Under the pieces are notes generated by a model. That model was not told the DNA's origin. It saw only the letters and a list, made by a program, of their open reading frames with translations, and did not search any database. The translations under genes and the position numbers were made by a program. From Blasia pusilla (lineage: Eukaryota > Marchantiophyta > Marchantiopsida > Blasiales), in the NCBI GenBank assembly GCA_050084515.1, contig CM114274.1:29512001-29576000 (forward strand): 64,000 nt of DNA. The letters are read 5' to 3'. Below are positions 12,751-26,989 of the stretch, piece by piece (positions within the stretch are counted from its first letter, which is position 1; each line of letters begins with the position of its first letter).

Positions 12751-15700
12751 ATTGTGGAGTGAGTCTCAGACAATAATGAAGTTTCGTGATGACGTCATGG
12801 AGTACAGTCGGATTCGCAGTCTAGTATCATTTGGACTCCCAAACCGACTAAGAAATCCGATTAACTGGACTTGGAAAGGTTTCCGGACTTGGAATGGGTC
12901 GTCCCATTCTAAGGGAAACAAAGATGCACTTCGATAAAAACGAGTGATGGAAAACCCATCGGAAGTATAAAAGAGGGGGACTCAAAGAGTCAAAACCTGA
13001 AGGTCCCATTCCCCCATTCTAAGGGCATGTCCCACGGAAACCTCCTCCGATTACAATTATGGGCCATGTCGGCGGCGGTCAAGCAATTTCGGTTGCGAAA
13101 CCGGTTTAGGCATGTATGTGATACACTGTAACAATCCAAGGATCGTCCGTGGAATTTTTGCAGCGAAGATGGACCAGAAATTGTTATTTGGTTTGTCAAA
13201 TTCCAATCGTCGATCCCCAAGATCTGGGACCCCGCGACCTCATACTTACGTCAAAGGGACATGCCCTAAGTGAACTCCAAATTCTAAGGGCCTTACCCCA
13301 TGGCCCTAGAAACCGCATATCGGCTGAGACCGTCGGCTAGCCTACGGATTTCAGCCGGTTTCAAGCTAGGGAGGGCTGTTTCCAGGGAAAGTAGGGCCTG
13401 GAGACAAAAGACTCAAGCAGTCGCAGTTCTTGCGCCCAAAAATTTTGAGCGCAAGGAATCCCGCCAAATTTTTGTGACTCCGATGGACAAAAATGTCATC
13501 TCAACCGTAGGATCCGTATAATCTCGTCTAACCGCCAGCGTCGGTGAGCAACGTTGGCCCATGGGATAAGGCCCTAAGTTTTCCCATTGACTTAGGTCTC
13601 GATCCCAAGGACAAGGTCACATGTCGTGGTGACCTTCATTTCTACGTCCGAACTAGTTTTCTGTCAGATAATGTGACAAAATGTACCGGCCTTTAACAAT
13701 TACTTCTCGTTATAATTAGATCAAGGCCTCACGATACAGGTCCATTTCTATGCCCATAAATTTTGGTTGTAGAAAAATTGGCAATCCTCTATGGTTGGTG
13801 TGGTGTGTATGGAATCTGGCCATTAGAATAGGTTTCCCATCCTTTTCCCCAATACTTAGAGCCTGATCCTATGGACACGCTATGAGGTCGCGCAACCCTC
13901 ATTTATATGTCCAAAACAATTTACCTAAGCCCCTAAGACTCTTAATGGAACTACTTTGAATCATATTCTCAAATTTCCTTAGGCTCAATGACTCCACAAT
14001 GTTGTGGTGGATTGGTTTGGTGTCACCAACATGGCTTCTGCTATTGAGTCTCAATTATGCCAACGTCATTTTCCCTTTCTACATATCCTATATGAGAGTC
14101 AGTTTGGGCATGGACACACATGATTACAATCATGCATGTAGTCACACAAAGAACATAGTTTGGTTTCCTTAGTTAGTGAGATATATGGGGTCATGGGGTG
14201 TGAAGGGTTTGGCGCTTTCCTTATCGGATGGGCCCAACTCCTGAACTGAAGAAATGGGTTGTCTTTGTCTACCGAGTTATTTTGTCGTAGATATCAAGTC
14301 TCCATTGCTCTCCAATGGGCTTTTGCCATGGGCTCAAGCTATAGAAGATAACACTGTTAGATGCCCTCTTGCTCGCAATCATGTTTCTCTAGTTGTTTCT
14401 TATATTGTTTATGCAGTTGGTAAGGTTAGATTTTACTTGGTTTCCCCTTTTTTTTCTTTGCCCTCGCTTGGTTGTGGCCTAGTTTGGTGTTCTCCAACTC
14501 TTTGAGTCCCCTATCCTTGTACTTCTGATGGTTTCTCCCATCTTCTTTTATTCATGTTTAATTTTTCTCTATGAACCTTTGAACTCTAAATTTGTTCAAG
14601 ATATTTTATTTAAGAAAAACTAGTGTGGCCTCCTTGTAATGTAAGACAAAAGTGCTAGAAGTGAGATAGTGGTGGAGTTGGGGAGTGGAGTGGCAAAACA
14701 AGAAGATCTTCTAGTATAAGGTACTTAAAATGGTACAATTTTACATTTGATGTCATAGGTAGAGGAAGGAGAGAGCACTAAATCCATTTGGGGATGGAAG
14801 AAGTAGTAAAAGAATTTGCAAATCATAGGAGCCATAAGAAACTCAAAATACATTTGTAGACTACTTAAGTTTTCTATTTTAAACTCGCAAATTATAAGTC
14901 AAAAGGGCCATCTTCTTACATAGGTAATAGGCTTGTAGCTTACTTGTAAACTTCTTGCAAAAAAAATGTTATAATGTGGGTCAATTGGAAGTCTCTAGTG
15001 GGTCTTTGTTGTACTCTCAGTAGACTCACAAAATACAAATGAAGCAGTTGCAAAATTGCCACTATTTTGCGAGTCCATGTATTGGTTTTTACACACAAAA
15101 TTTGCCACAATTTTGTGAGCCAAGGCAATGCTTTTTACACTAAAAAATGACTCACAAAGATTTCAAATATTTGTCAATTCATGTGGTGGTTTTTATACTT
15201 GCAAATTACTCACAAATTTACAGCTAGTTTCGAGGTCTAGAAAATTATTTTATCAAGGGATATTACGATTCTATAAGGCTTTCCTTTATGATTTCTTTCT
15301 TTCTCGTATCTTCGTTGATTCTTTTGAATTCACAATACTCTGCATAATTCCACCATGTAGACCTTGGTTAGATGACATATTCTTGCGGGTCTTCCTTCCA
15401 TTACAATTACCATTCATTATGCTTGTATGGGGTAAAATCCATGACATTTATAGTGGCAACCACCACAACACAACATAGTAGTTATTGAAATGATGTAAAA
15501 TAAAACTTAGAGTAGAATCAAAGATAAATACAAAAATTTATTTAACTATAACCCTATTTTTTCAATAGATTTTCTTCTACAATATAAGATTATATATGAA
15601 ATTATTTTAAAAAAGAGGTCATACATTAAGTAGCCTAACTTTAAAGAAGGACACTAGCTTAAAAGAGGGAGCAATTTTGGGAAGTTGACCAGTGAAAAAT

Positions 15701-16293
15701 GAAGGATGGTGGCCGGCTCACATGGCCAATTCCATTATGGAATCTACATCTAATTAATCTTCAAGCCAAATCCACCCTATGATATGAAATAATGTGAACT
15801 CTACTACTCAAGCTCCTACCAAATTCTAAAAGGATAAGTGCTTGATAGGCTCAATATGAGAGATGGCTAGTGAGAGTTATCTTCTCACTTTTTACACCCT
15901 TGGGAAGATCTCTTTTGGCTCTTCCCACAAAAAGAACGCAAAAATGGTACTTCTCAATGAGCTTCGTCATAAGCTCGCCTTAATATGAGGTTCTTCCACT
16001 ATAATGATAGAAAATGAGTAGGTAACCCAGTAATTTTCGCATCTACGAATTTTTCTAATCCTAACCAAGGTCTCATCTAATGAGCACTTGCTTTCATTTG
16101 TGCACATGTGTTTCCAAAAAACAAAACATTCCCAATAACATACTTTGGAGAACATGTTTGACTCTCCTATAAGTGTTGTTTTACTTCAATTTTTTGTGGT
16201 CTTGGCATACATGTGTGGGTGTATTTTTGCATATGTATCCATGCGTTGAGAATTTCAACAATGTTTTTTGTATGGATGTGAATAGAGATGTAG

Positions 16294-16294
<1 letters not shown>
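12751..16294. other. Intergenic with degenerate repeats
   Basis: No gene recognised. Related blocks at about 13591-13660 and 13855-13920 share the pattern of a GATCC-(C/T)-A-GGAC core followed by CATTT-TA-GTCC, suggesting an old duplicated repeat. Shorter echoes occur near 13200-13260 and 19755-19960. Confidence 0.35.
13427..13457. repeat. Imperfect inverted repeat around AT centre
   Basis: TTCTTGCGCCCAAAA is followed almost directly by TTTTGAGCGCAAGGAA. The arms pair with about two mismatches. Its role is unknown. Confidence 0.55.

Positions 16295-16347
<53 letters not shown>
16295..16347. repeat. (TA)n microsatellite, about 26 units
   Basis: Uninterrupted TA dinucleotides. The apparent poly-(Ile-Tyr) frames on both strands here are artefacts of the repeat. 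Confidence 0.97.
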
Positions 16348-16349
<2 letters not shown>

Positions 16350-19300
16350 AAATTTCAAACTCACAAATCACTCTCAAAGAGGACTTAAAAAAATACCCAA
16401 GTAATTTTTGACTTCATTGTGTGAGTCAAAGTACTTGCAAAAGACTCACAAAAGACTTGCAAAGTACTTACAAAGATGAAAACTTGCACAATAAAGTCCT
16501 CTTTAATACCCATAGCACCTCCCAAAATAAGCTTTATCTTGGATCCTTCAAATGAAGCTCCCAACCAACTGATCAATGTCCTTGAGATGGCCATCCAAAG
16601 ATCATCGAATGAATGGTGCGAACAAAATCCATATCATACACCCCTAAAAAATAAAATATCACCGCTTAATGTATCCATGTATTTGTGATATCGATCACAA
16701 CTTGTGATACTAGTGGACTATTCTCACCACATAAAGTAATAAGTCTTTATCTCATCTCTCTCAAAAAATAGATAGTGTCATACCCGTATGTTGGCCTTCA
16801 ACACTGCAACTAACCGTGCATTCATCCCTCCAAAAGATATGGCATTCTCACACCCTCCTTTGGACAGTGCCATACTATGGGTGGGGTACCCAAAGGTGTT
16901 AATGCCACCATTCCATGAGCACAACTATCACACAACTTTGCTTGCTCTGAATTTTGGAGCAAAGGCGTGGCTTCATGCTTGCCTCATGAGCTTATTTCTA
17001 CTACTTTGCAAGTCAATAGTCATACCCCAGAATGGTGGAGAGGTATCAACACCATGAGAATCCCAAGACATACGTAAGAAGGGGTCTACCAAGGAGGGTT
17101 GGGATTTTCTTCCAAATGAGAGGTAGAGAAGTTTTCTTTTAACAATGTATAGTATATACGTTTTTAGTGTAATCTCAAAATTAGAATACCCTTCAAGGAT
17201 GTAATTAACAAACAATCACTATGAATAGTACTACCAAGAAGAAACACCTAGATAAAAGCATTCTACCACTTTAACATACTTGAACTTAGATTTTTCCATG
17301 GTAAGAAATGATAGTGAATGAAATGAAAAAAATTAAAGGAATCCGCCTTTACTTATTATTGTGATTGGCCTCCTATCAAAGAACAAAAGACACACATGAA
17401 CTTTTGACAACTAAAAATGAACAAAAAACCCTTGAGGGAAACCTTAGCTAAACCACACGTTAAAGGAATTTTGGATGATGGAAAATTATTCTATTTTCAG
17501 AAAAAATTTAATGGCTTCCCACCCAATAAGAATGTCGATTTTGCAAAAATATCAAATGCATGGCGACAACTTGGAGTTTAACATAAAAAGGTACCTTAAA
17601 TAATTTTATGAATTTTTTGGTTGAATTATTAATGATTTATCACATCTTCTTGTTATTATAAGTTCTCAAATAAACCCGAGGAAATTTCAATAAATTTTCA
17701 ATTCAATTTTACCGACCCTTCGTACCCCCAAAGTGCTATGCACCTCTCCCTATAGTCTCGCGCCCCCCACAACAGGCAAAATAAAAAATGTGAAATAGAT
17801 TAGATTTTCTAACTATTACAATACTTAGGGATTTATTCATATTAGGAAGTTATTCATATTCACAATTTTGTTTCATTGAATGTTGTCCCGTTTGGACCTC
17901 GATAGGAAATACTAAACTTAACTAAAGTTGTGTCCACCAAGAATTCAGGTTAGGAGTATAGCTCGTAGATTAAAACCAACCAATATGTTGCCAAAATTAT
18001 TTAGTGGCACAATCTATGGGTATTAAAATTTGCAAATGTAAATTTAGAATGACGAATTATCCACCAAAATGACTATTGCTGAAACTACTCTATTTATTGA
18101 TTATAAGATGTGTTAATCTTTATATCAACCATTGGAAAATTTTCAAAATTTGCATATTAGTGCCTGAAAAAATCTGGTTTAGATTATATGAAAGACATTG
18201 ATTGCATAAAAGTTTTCCAAAATATTAAATAAAAATATTTCTCTTAATTTTCTTACTATAATGGATGTGGAGCTCCATTTCCTTTAAAAAAAGTCACATA
18301 GTATTAGTCCATTTATGTAGACCCTTCCCTTTTAGCCTTTGATTATTTAAAAGAAATTCAGGATTTAATTTTAGGATGAAGAAATGTCCAGCAAGAGTTC
18401 TATAATTGAACATGAAAAAATGATTTGATGCAAGACACATCTTTTCAAAAAAAACTTCGTGATTCATCTTATTTTTGCTTATGGTTTTTAAAGTATTTAG
18501 GATCCACCACAAGATATTCTTGAATTATCTCAAAAAACTATTCCCAAATATTATAAAATTTTCTAGAATTTATACTCTTGATGTAGAGTCCCATTTCACT
18601 TTAGAGAAATCCCAATACTACAAGTTCATCTATAGCTATGCATGACCTTCCTTGTTTTAAATTTAAAATTAAATTTAAAAGTGTGTTTCATAAAGAAGAG
18701 AAATGTAAGGGATCACATGTGATACTTATACATGTTACCTTTGAGTAGAGATCATATTCTTTTGTAAGTGGTCACAATCTTGGAGGGATAGCTCTTTTAA
18801 ATATAGAGCCACTTGGATATGAAGTGACCCTTAGCTTGAGTCAATTTGAGTGGCAAATATTTTTCTTGGGGTATATTTAACTCCTTGAGAGAAGATTATC
18901 TTCAGGAGAACTATGATGGTGCATTACAAGTCCTTTGCGGCACATTAGTTTATGGATGACTTATTGAGGTATATCACTATGGAGTCGGCCAAAGAGAGTA
19001 TACTCTTAACACACATTTAAATTCCTTCTCTTTTAAATGTTGAGCATTCCAACATAGATGTCATTTGGCTAAGGATCTCTTAGAGATCCTTAGATTAATA
19101 GATTATCTTCAACAAACAATGGGTGTAACTCAATAGCTTTTAGAAGATGATCATGTAATTAACCTTTGTATGCAAGTATGCATTTGATGAAGACTCTCCC
19201 TTTATGATTTCCATCAAAACTCAATGATATATTTGGGATGGGTATGCCCACAAAAATGGACACATGGCATATAGGCTACCATAGACTTGCCTTTTGTGTA

Positions 19301-22300
19301 GAGGCTAGTAGGTTACCAATGACTTGATAGGATGGCTTGATTATAGAGATCCACCCACTCCTTGAGGCAATCCTCATATTGAACAACCCATGGGAAAAAA
19401 GTTGAGATAATCTCATCTTTTCTCTAATAAAAATTTTATTATTAATTTTTTTTAAACCACACATGTTAGGCTTAAGTTTAACAATTACAACATCCTAAAA
19501 TGATCTTATCCTTCTTATTTGTTTGACTATAGGAGCACCTTCCTTTTCCAAAGAAACTTATAAGAACTCAACCTAATTAATTAGCCAATTCATCATTATC
19601 AACTAACGTAATAAACAGACTACCAAGCTTCACATCCACATGTTAGGCCACGAGGTCTCCAGCAGAACATCTCACCGTGGAAACAACCAGATTTCCATTT
19701 TTTCACTAAACTATTCTCGATTCTCCGATCATCATTAAGGCCTCCCCAATCCTTAGTGTCAGGTCCTATACATGGGAGGACGCAACCACCATAGGGGATG
19801 GCAAATTTTTCAAGCCCAAAACTTTTGGATGCAAAAATTTTCCAACATCATGCCGACATTGAATAATAAATATCTAACGATAACAATGTGTATCCAATTT
19901 TTTTTCTTGAATTTTCCGTTGGAAAAATAATTTGGGCACATTTGAGTGAGGTCTTCCCAACTTCTACGTCTATGGGACTTGGCTCTTAACCTAGAGGTAC
20001 ACTTAGCGGCTGGTCAAATTTGGGGCTTTTCCGAAATGATTCCGTAAACCCTCTCGCAAAGTTGCACCTCGGGTCAAAACGAGGTTTGAACTATGGCAAC
20101 AGACATAATGTATATGGAATGGACAATTGCTGCGAATAATTTGGGGTTGACTTGTGGCGCAGGTACGTCATCATGTGAGCTAAAATAAAAGGAGAGCGAT
20201 ATTGCCAAAGCCGATAGCACTTATTGCTTGCTTGGTTGGTGGCTTGGGTGGAGGGAAGTCTTGAAATCGCGGAATGGTTTCCACAAATACTTACGGAATC
20301 CATTCCACGCCCGCGCCCTCCACAATCCAAATTCGTCCACAAGACCTCCCCATCCTACCCTCGTCCACCTAACCAGTTTTCCAAACTCTCCACCACGACT
20401 AAGATGTGATCTATTTTTAATTTATAAAACATCTCCTCCTCCAACCCCTCACCCCCCAACAATAAAGGCTGTCTGATTTGGACTTAACGCCCAGCAAAAT
20501 AAAACTCGGATTGGGGCCGGCGGATGACTATTAACTCACAGGTTAACAGTCCCAACTCGAAATCCCAACTTTAAATATTTGACCTTTACATTATAATAGA
20601 TGATTAGTTTAAATCTTTTCAACACTTTGGGTTTTTTATGTGTGGTAAAATAGATCGGAAGAGACCCGTTTTAGATTTTCGTCAGAATTTACACAATGTC
20701 TATCACATTAATCTCAATTATTAATGTTTTTAGATAAAACCTTGATTATAGAGTTTATATCATGGAAAAGAGTCCTCTTTCTTGCAAAAAATATTTTACT
20801 TGAATGACCCCAATGCCCATTAGGATTGGTAGACTTCTCCATACGACTATTAGGTTTAGAGGAAGGTACCAAATTTAACCGTGTATGAAGTTTAACTACC
20901 AAGCATCCCCTTACAAGCACTTTTTATAGAAAAATAAAATCCATGGTGCTTTATCCAACCGTTGCACCTATCTGTTTTGGGTTCCCATTAAGTTGGATTT
21001 AACATGAGGTTAATTTTAGTTAATCTGATTGAATCTATAGTTGTTTTATAATATTGTCTTTCTTTGTCTTCCATGAAATTTGGTATTATGGTGAAAGATT
21101 CCCTTGTGATTCATGGATCCATTAGTTTAGATCCCAATAGAATCCATATATATATATATAGCTTATAATTCAATCAATAAAAACCGAAAATCTAACCTCT
21201 TTATGAGGTTTCATACGTCTTAATACAAGGCATAAAAGATGGAAATAAATCTAATCTAGAATTTCATCATACTCTTATTTGTATTAGCCTAGACTAATAA
21301 GCTCCCAATGGGCGCCACATGTGAAACCTTTCAACTCTCTTGAATTTTTGTTTAATTTTATCTTGTATCATGTTAAAAATTAAATAGAAAAGAGGTTTAA
21401 AATAAAATAAAAGATAAAAATAGAAATTAATGAAAATTCATGACAAATTTAAGTCTTATTTCATATTTTTTCCATTAAAAAATATTAAAGATAAAATTTT
21501 TAAAATTTTAAAATTTAAATTTAGTTTTGGAGCAAAAATTACATATTAAAATAATTTTGAAAAAGGAAAATAATAGAAATTTGGAAAATTAAATATTCTT
21601 CTAAAATATGAAAGGGATTCTAATTTCAATTTTATCTTGAATTTTCAACCTTGGATGTGAGGGGATTTTAAATTTTTAAAAAAATGTTTAAAACAAAATG
21701 AGTGATGTTCCTTTTTTAATTGGGAGACGAGCATTGGAAAAATAACAAGTAACTCCGGGAAAATAACTCATTTCTTTGTAAATTAGTGAGGGAGAATCAT
21801 ATGAGGTTTTTTAAAGTGAAGTGAGAGTCTCATTAGCATTAATATATTTAGGTAGAAATTTATTTATCAACATTTTGGAAGTTAAACTCTATAAATTCAC
21901 CATTTGTCTAATTTCATATAATGTATCATGCTTCATATAATACTAGTGTGAAATTAAAGAACACACTATGAATAAAGTTTAATTTTAAAAAATCTAAAAA
22001 AGATTGATTTTTTTAGAATACATTTAACTTGGCTCAAGAAAATTTTTCATAGATTTTATTTTATTATTTTTGAAAAAATGACTTCAAAATTAATAAAATA
22101 AAATCACTTATTTTGATGAGTTTTTTCCCAAAATAGGGATTAAAATTTTCCCCCAATCTAAATTCAAAGTTAAAAATAAAAAATAATAAGATTTCTTTCT
22201 TTATTTTGGAGAATAATTCTTGTCCCAATAGTGTCCTATTATCCGTTTAATTTTATCCCAAAGAAAAATTAATTTCTCCTCAAAACTAAACTTAAATTTT

Positions 22301-24363
22301 TTTTTGTATGAACCTTGAAAAACTAATTTGAAATTTTCAAATGAGGAAAGATTAAAATAATTGAAAGAGACTCTAGAAGATGGAAGATGTTTGAATTCGA
22401 GTTAATCATAAATAATTAATTACCATGATAACCTTATCCATTCTGCTTAGTATAGGGTTAAATTTTAAAAATTCATGAATTCATGGAAAAATTTGATAGG
22501 GATCTTCAAATATTCTTTAAAAATCACAATTAAATCTTGAAAAGGAGATTAAATGACATATTTCTAAAGTAATATGTAATTTTCTTTTCCAAAATTAACT
22601 TGAAATTAAAAAAATAAATATTAAAATTTGAAATAATCATATTAATTTATAAAATGAAAAAACAAAGTGATAATGAAAAAAAGGTAAATTTATTTTTGGG
22701 ATAATATTTTAAATTTAAATTTATCTTTTAAAAAAAAAAGAACAATTATTCAGAAACCTCTTTTCTATTCAAATCTTAGCTTAGTATAGGGAAAATTAAA
22801 CAGTAATTGAATATTTGACAGGCTTCACACGTGGCATTCATGGGGATCTTCTTAGCAAGGGCTACCACCCTTAATAGAATGATATGATGATTCTCCATTC
22901 GTAGGATCTTTTCATTTCCATCCATATGATGAAGTGCATCACAAAACATGAATAGTAATATACATGACACTAATATGATATCTTCGATGTCACAAATAAG
23001 TGTTTTGACATGATGTTTTTCATAAATGTCTAAGTATAGTTACGACATACAAAGTTGTCAAGTAGGTTGGAGATTTCATAAAACTTGGACGTTTTGAATT
23101 GTCTAATTTTGAAATTTGAGCCTTGTAACTTTGTCATAAAGGTATGAGAACATAGTCCTTGTGTTGTGCTATACGAGGGAAACGGGAGGGTACAAATTTA
23201 TCATGATCATGGGGTGATAAATTTCCCTTTTCATGACTTGGTAAAGACGTAAAGGGATCATAGGAGGGAAAAAGTACCATGCTTTGAGGGGGTGGGGGAT
23301 AAAACAAAAATTTACCTTCAAAGATGGGTGGTATAGGGGAAATGTTAACCATCCTAGGTAAGTAGACTTATGTTGCGGGGTGGTAAGGGGGTCATGATAA
23401 GCAAGCTGATTCTAATAACACATGCTTATATTCTTATGTACTAATGTCATAGCAATTCCTTTCTCACTACAAACATGTGTTGTGGTGTTCACATAGAAGT
23501 TTGTACATCATGCATCGGCTTAATGTTGTGTCGTGTGAATAGACATCGATTGTCATGCACACACATGTCTAAGATCCATCTACCTATGAATCATAACATC
23601 TCTACACATGAACGACTGGACAACCCCAATATAAAGTTGAAAATGGACTGTAAAATCTGATCAAATCCGCAATCAACCGTGCTTCATCCAAATATCCATA
23701 TCAATGAATTAGATACACACTACTGCAATAGTACCAGAAAGTATACAAATGACTCTAAATGTGTGTGATCTTCAATCAATCCTAGCCCACTCTTCAAGAG
23801 AGAATCCAAGCTCAATACATGCAAGCTGCACTATATCATAGATCCCAATATGGGTCAAATCTCAAGGAAGATGAGCTCCAAATGAGCTTCATTTGAAGTA
23901 TACTCCCATGGGCACCTCCATAGATGAACTGTACATATTGGTAAACTCCCTTCTAGCATCTCACTAATGACTAGGAGTACACAAAGTACTAACTCCCTAA
24001 CAACTACACATGAGGTCCCTTCATGAGACCAACTACCAACTAATCCTCGACCTCATAGGTCCAAGTGGAGCCACACATGTCTGGGAGAGTCAACCTCTCC
24101 AAGGTTGCCACTCCTCATAAAGGGACGGGTGACCTTCACTCATAGGTCGCCTCCTAAGAGTAGGTCACATATGACCTCTCAAAATAAGGAAGTATTAGAT
24201 CCCTCTAGGGCCTCGATACTATCTTGCCCTACGCCTCATCTACTATAACAAGTGGGGCACTCTCTTCATTGGGAATACTGTTGCACAAAAAATGGATTCA
24301 CATACACTAGATTTTACCATGGACAAGAATTATCCATTTACTCAAAGATGCATGATGTCATGC
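16348..24363. other. Long AT-rich intergenic region, no gene recognised
   Basis: About 8 kb with short open frames only, strongly AT-rich at 21300-22750. A short (TA)n tract occurs near 21150. A less AT-rich block at about 19650-20520 shares word-level similarity with the degenerate repeats at 13.6-13.9 kb. From 22750 to 24360 composition rises gradually, but no domain was seen. Confidence 0.4.
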
Positions 24364-25117
24364 GCATACACATCGCAACATACATCGTTGTCACCGAACA
24401 CACACAAACACGCACGATCCCATGCTAACTCATGACATCCAAACAACGAGACAAGAAGTACCAAAATATCTCCAATAAGATAAGATGAAGTCTCTCTCAA
24501 CACCACAGCTCTCAAATGTATGCATTCTCACATGTCTCTCTCAATGTCAAACCAAACCCATTCTCCTAATGAGAGGCTTGGGTAACACACACAAGGCAAG
24601 CAAGACCATAGATCCACCGCTTCATGCCAAGAGGTTCAACAAAGAGAGAATGAGCTCTCAAGCTCTCTCTCCTTGAGGTATACCCCTTCCTTCTCCCAAG
24701 CTCTCTCCATGGTAACCTATGCTCCCAAGTCACCTCCTTGGCTCTTGACCTGATATAGGAGGTCAAGGACCACTTATCAAAAATAGAAAGTCCACCATAT
24801 AATCAAAATGGTACTTACCTAAAATAGTAAGTTCTTAAATATGGCTCCAAATGAGCCGAAACGAAGGGAAAACCTGCTCTCTCAGGTTTCCCAAGGCCTC
24901 AACACGTCATCCTCAACCTCTTGAGCTGGTCCTCCACTACTGAAAAGGCGCTCTACTAGATCTCACCGATCTATCCTAAAAAACGTGACAGTTGTCGTAC
25001 GTATACACATCGCTACACTACATACATCGCTGTCACCGAACACACATAAACACGCCCAATCCCATGCTAGCTCATGACATCCAAACAATGAGGCAAGAAA
25101 TACCAAAATATCTCCAA
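24364..25117. repeat. Direct repeat flanking the left LTR of element A (24364-24475 and 25001-25117)
   Basis: About 112 bp immediately left of the left LTR is repeated, with roughly 10% divergence, immediately right of that LTR (shared TGTCACCGAACACACA, CCCATGCTA-CTCATGACATC, ACCAAAATATCTCCAA). LTR insertion makes a target duplication of only about 5 bp, so this repeat needs another explanation. Confidence 0.8.
24474..24990 (-). repeat. 3' LTR of element A (left copy)
   Basis: Aligns end to end with 35179-35696 with roughly 90% identity. It ends GTGACA on the plus strand (TGTCAC start on the element strand). The inner TG-CA end is TG in the right copy but AA here, either mutated or slightly truncated. 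No polypurine tract is evident just inside (24991 onwards), where the direct repeat copy begins instead. Confidence 0.85.
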
Positions 25118-25298
25118 TCGGCCCCCAAGTTGGTGGTTAGATCCCTCTAATTTCAGATAGCTATCTATCCCGACCTACCATGACATATATCTCTCGAACG
25201 CTAAGAGCAAGAAGGCCGTATGCTAATGTGGCCCCATCGTTAGTCGCCTTCTTGTCATCCATGTCACAGACACAACTCAAAATGTAGAACTACCTACT

Positions 25299-25439
25299 CT
25301 ATGTACATCTGGGACACATCCATCGTCCCTAAGGAACCCTAGTGAGAGGTGGCGTCAAGCATGCCATATGCCACCCTCTCGAACATCCATCACAGACTAG
25401 CATAGTGGCTGCAACACGGGCAAAACCACACAACATACA
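25299..25439 (-). pseudogene. PHD finger at the C-terminus of the element A polyprotein
   Basis: In the same frame as the integrase C-terminal piece, the minus strand reads CMLCGF, then MLVCDGCSRGWHMACLTPPL, then a TAG (25329-25331), then GRWMCPRC and a TAG at 25299. The cysteine/histidine spacing is Cys4-His-Cys3 with the family signature CDGC----WH--CL-PPL and final W-CP-C. PHD fingers bind histone H3 tails. As a domain after integrase it may, like chromodomains in chromoviruses, guide insertion or chromatin binding; that role is inference. Without the internal TAG the finger would be complete. Confidence 0.85.
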
Positions 25440-25535
25440 TCGCAAGCTTGCACGAACTACTACTAAGCTCGGATCAACTGTATCGTCAATGTTTGGAAGG
25501 TGACATGGCGCATAGTTACGCACATGGTCCTTCTA

Positions 25536-26650
25536 AAGCATACCATCTCGTCCCTCCAATAAGAGAACACCTGATGACAAAACCTCACCCACTCTCAAGA
25601 TGGTGCGCCCTGCAGTCACATCCAACCTCGTGGGTGCTGTCTGCTGCAAGTAGACATAGTCTCCTTGATGAAATCTTTGGATAGTAGGTTGGTAACCATC
25701 CCCCCGAATAATCGCATACCTCAATGTATCCTGATGCTTTGCAATCGCCAAGTTCTCAAACGCCATAGGCATCACTCTCCGAAACAATTCAGCCCTCTAA
25801 GAACATGCTCGCATCCATATATTAGGGTCATCAAGATTCAACACCTCACCAACATCTCGACGAATGACCGCAGGTAAATTTGACTCTCGGCCATACAAAA
25901 GCAAGTACGGTGAGAAAGACACTAAGGATGCCTACCTGCTGAATTTGTATCCCATAGCCAACCACGGCAAGTGGAGATCCCAATCTCTTAGGTGATCTCT
26001 CTACAAGCCATACTTGCGTAGTCCTCTCTTCACCGTCTGCACAACCCGCTCCGCTAGTCCATCCATCTTAGAATGACCTCGCGAAGTAGTGCAGTGGCGA
26101 TCAGTGCCTGATCACACAAGGCTTGAAACTCCCCGCGGAACTCTCTATCATGGTCTCTCAACACCTCAGCTGGTGCACCGTAATGACTAAGCACTCATTC
26201 TAGGAAGGCATACACTACTCCCTCACTTGCTTTGTCACGAAATGCAACCAACTCTATCCACTTTGAGAAGTGCTTGACCATCACCAACACATAATGACTA
26301 TGGCGCTCCGTCGAAGGCAAAGCTCCTACAAAATCCAAACTCCATCTATAATCTAAACCCATGATCGGAAGTGGATGCAATTATGGAGTTGGACCATTGA
26401 ACGATGCTCATACTCAATCACACATCATGCATCTGGCAACAAACTACTGAACATTAGTCTGCATGCCTCGCCACCAATACTGAATTTGGAGCAAGCTGTA
26501 CGTCCGCTTCACTCCAAAATGACCCAACTCCTCGTGGGCATGACACACCAAACGTGATCTTTGCAGAGGATGAGGCACTACACGCACTCTACCATCCTCC
26601 TACACTCGAAACACATGTGTCACCAGAACAGTCTGGCTCATTGTAGGATC
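25536..26650 (-). pseudogene. Integrase of element A
   Basis: Fragments in order on the minus strand: an HHCC zinc-binding N-terminus (HAHEELGHFG at about 26530, VARCMMCD at about 26420), a catalytic-core start (WSLDFVGALP, about 26340), then HYGAPAEVL and DREFRG-type sequence typical of the second catalytic Asp region, and a C-terminal GDYVYLQ plus SGVLLLEGRDG stretch (25533-25787) that leads into the PHD finger. Stops interrupt it, for example TAG at 25533-25535. Integrase inserts retrotransposon cDNA into the host genome. Confidence 0.85.
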
Positions 26651-26989
26651 CGATCCCGCTCTCCAGCACCCACTGTGCTCGCGATGCTGCTAGTACGCAA
26701 GTACTCTAAGACCACTCCATCATCGTGAATGTCTCAGCCATTTTTTGTCTCCTCACCGGCCTCTGGATCTAAGGACTCTCTATTAGACCTCGCCATCAAA
26801 GTCTCAACAATCTGGCTCTCAATAGCCAACAAGCCCAAATAAGTTGACGCATGCCATCCTAGCACCAACTCCTCATCACTCTCACCATGCCAACAAGCTC
26901 CAGTCGCATCTCGTTGACTCGAGTATGGGTTACGGCTCAAATCATTTGCATCTTGGTTGAGCAGCCCAGGTCTATGCACCACCGGGAAG

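Noticed and set aside
16167-16388. Poly-(Ile-Tyr) open frames on both strands
   Set aside because: Translation of a (TA)n microsatellite.
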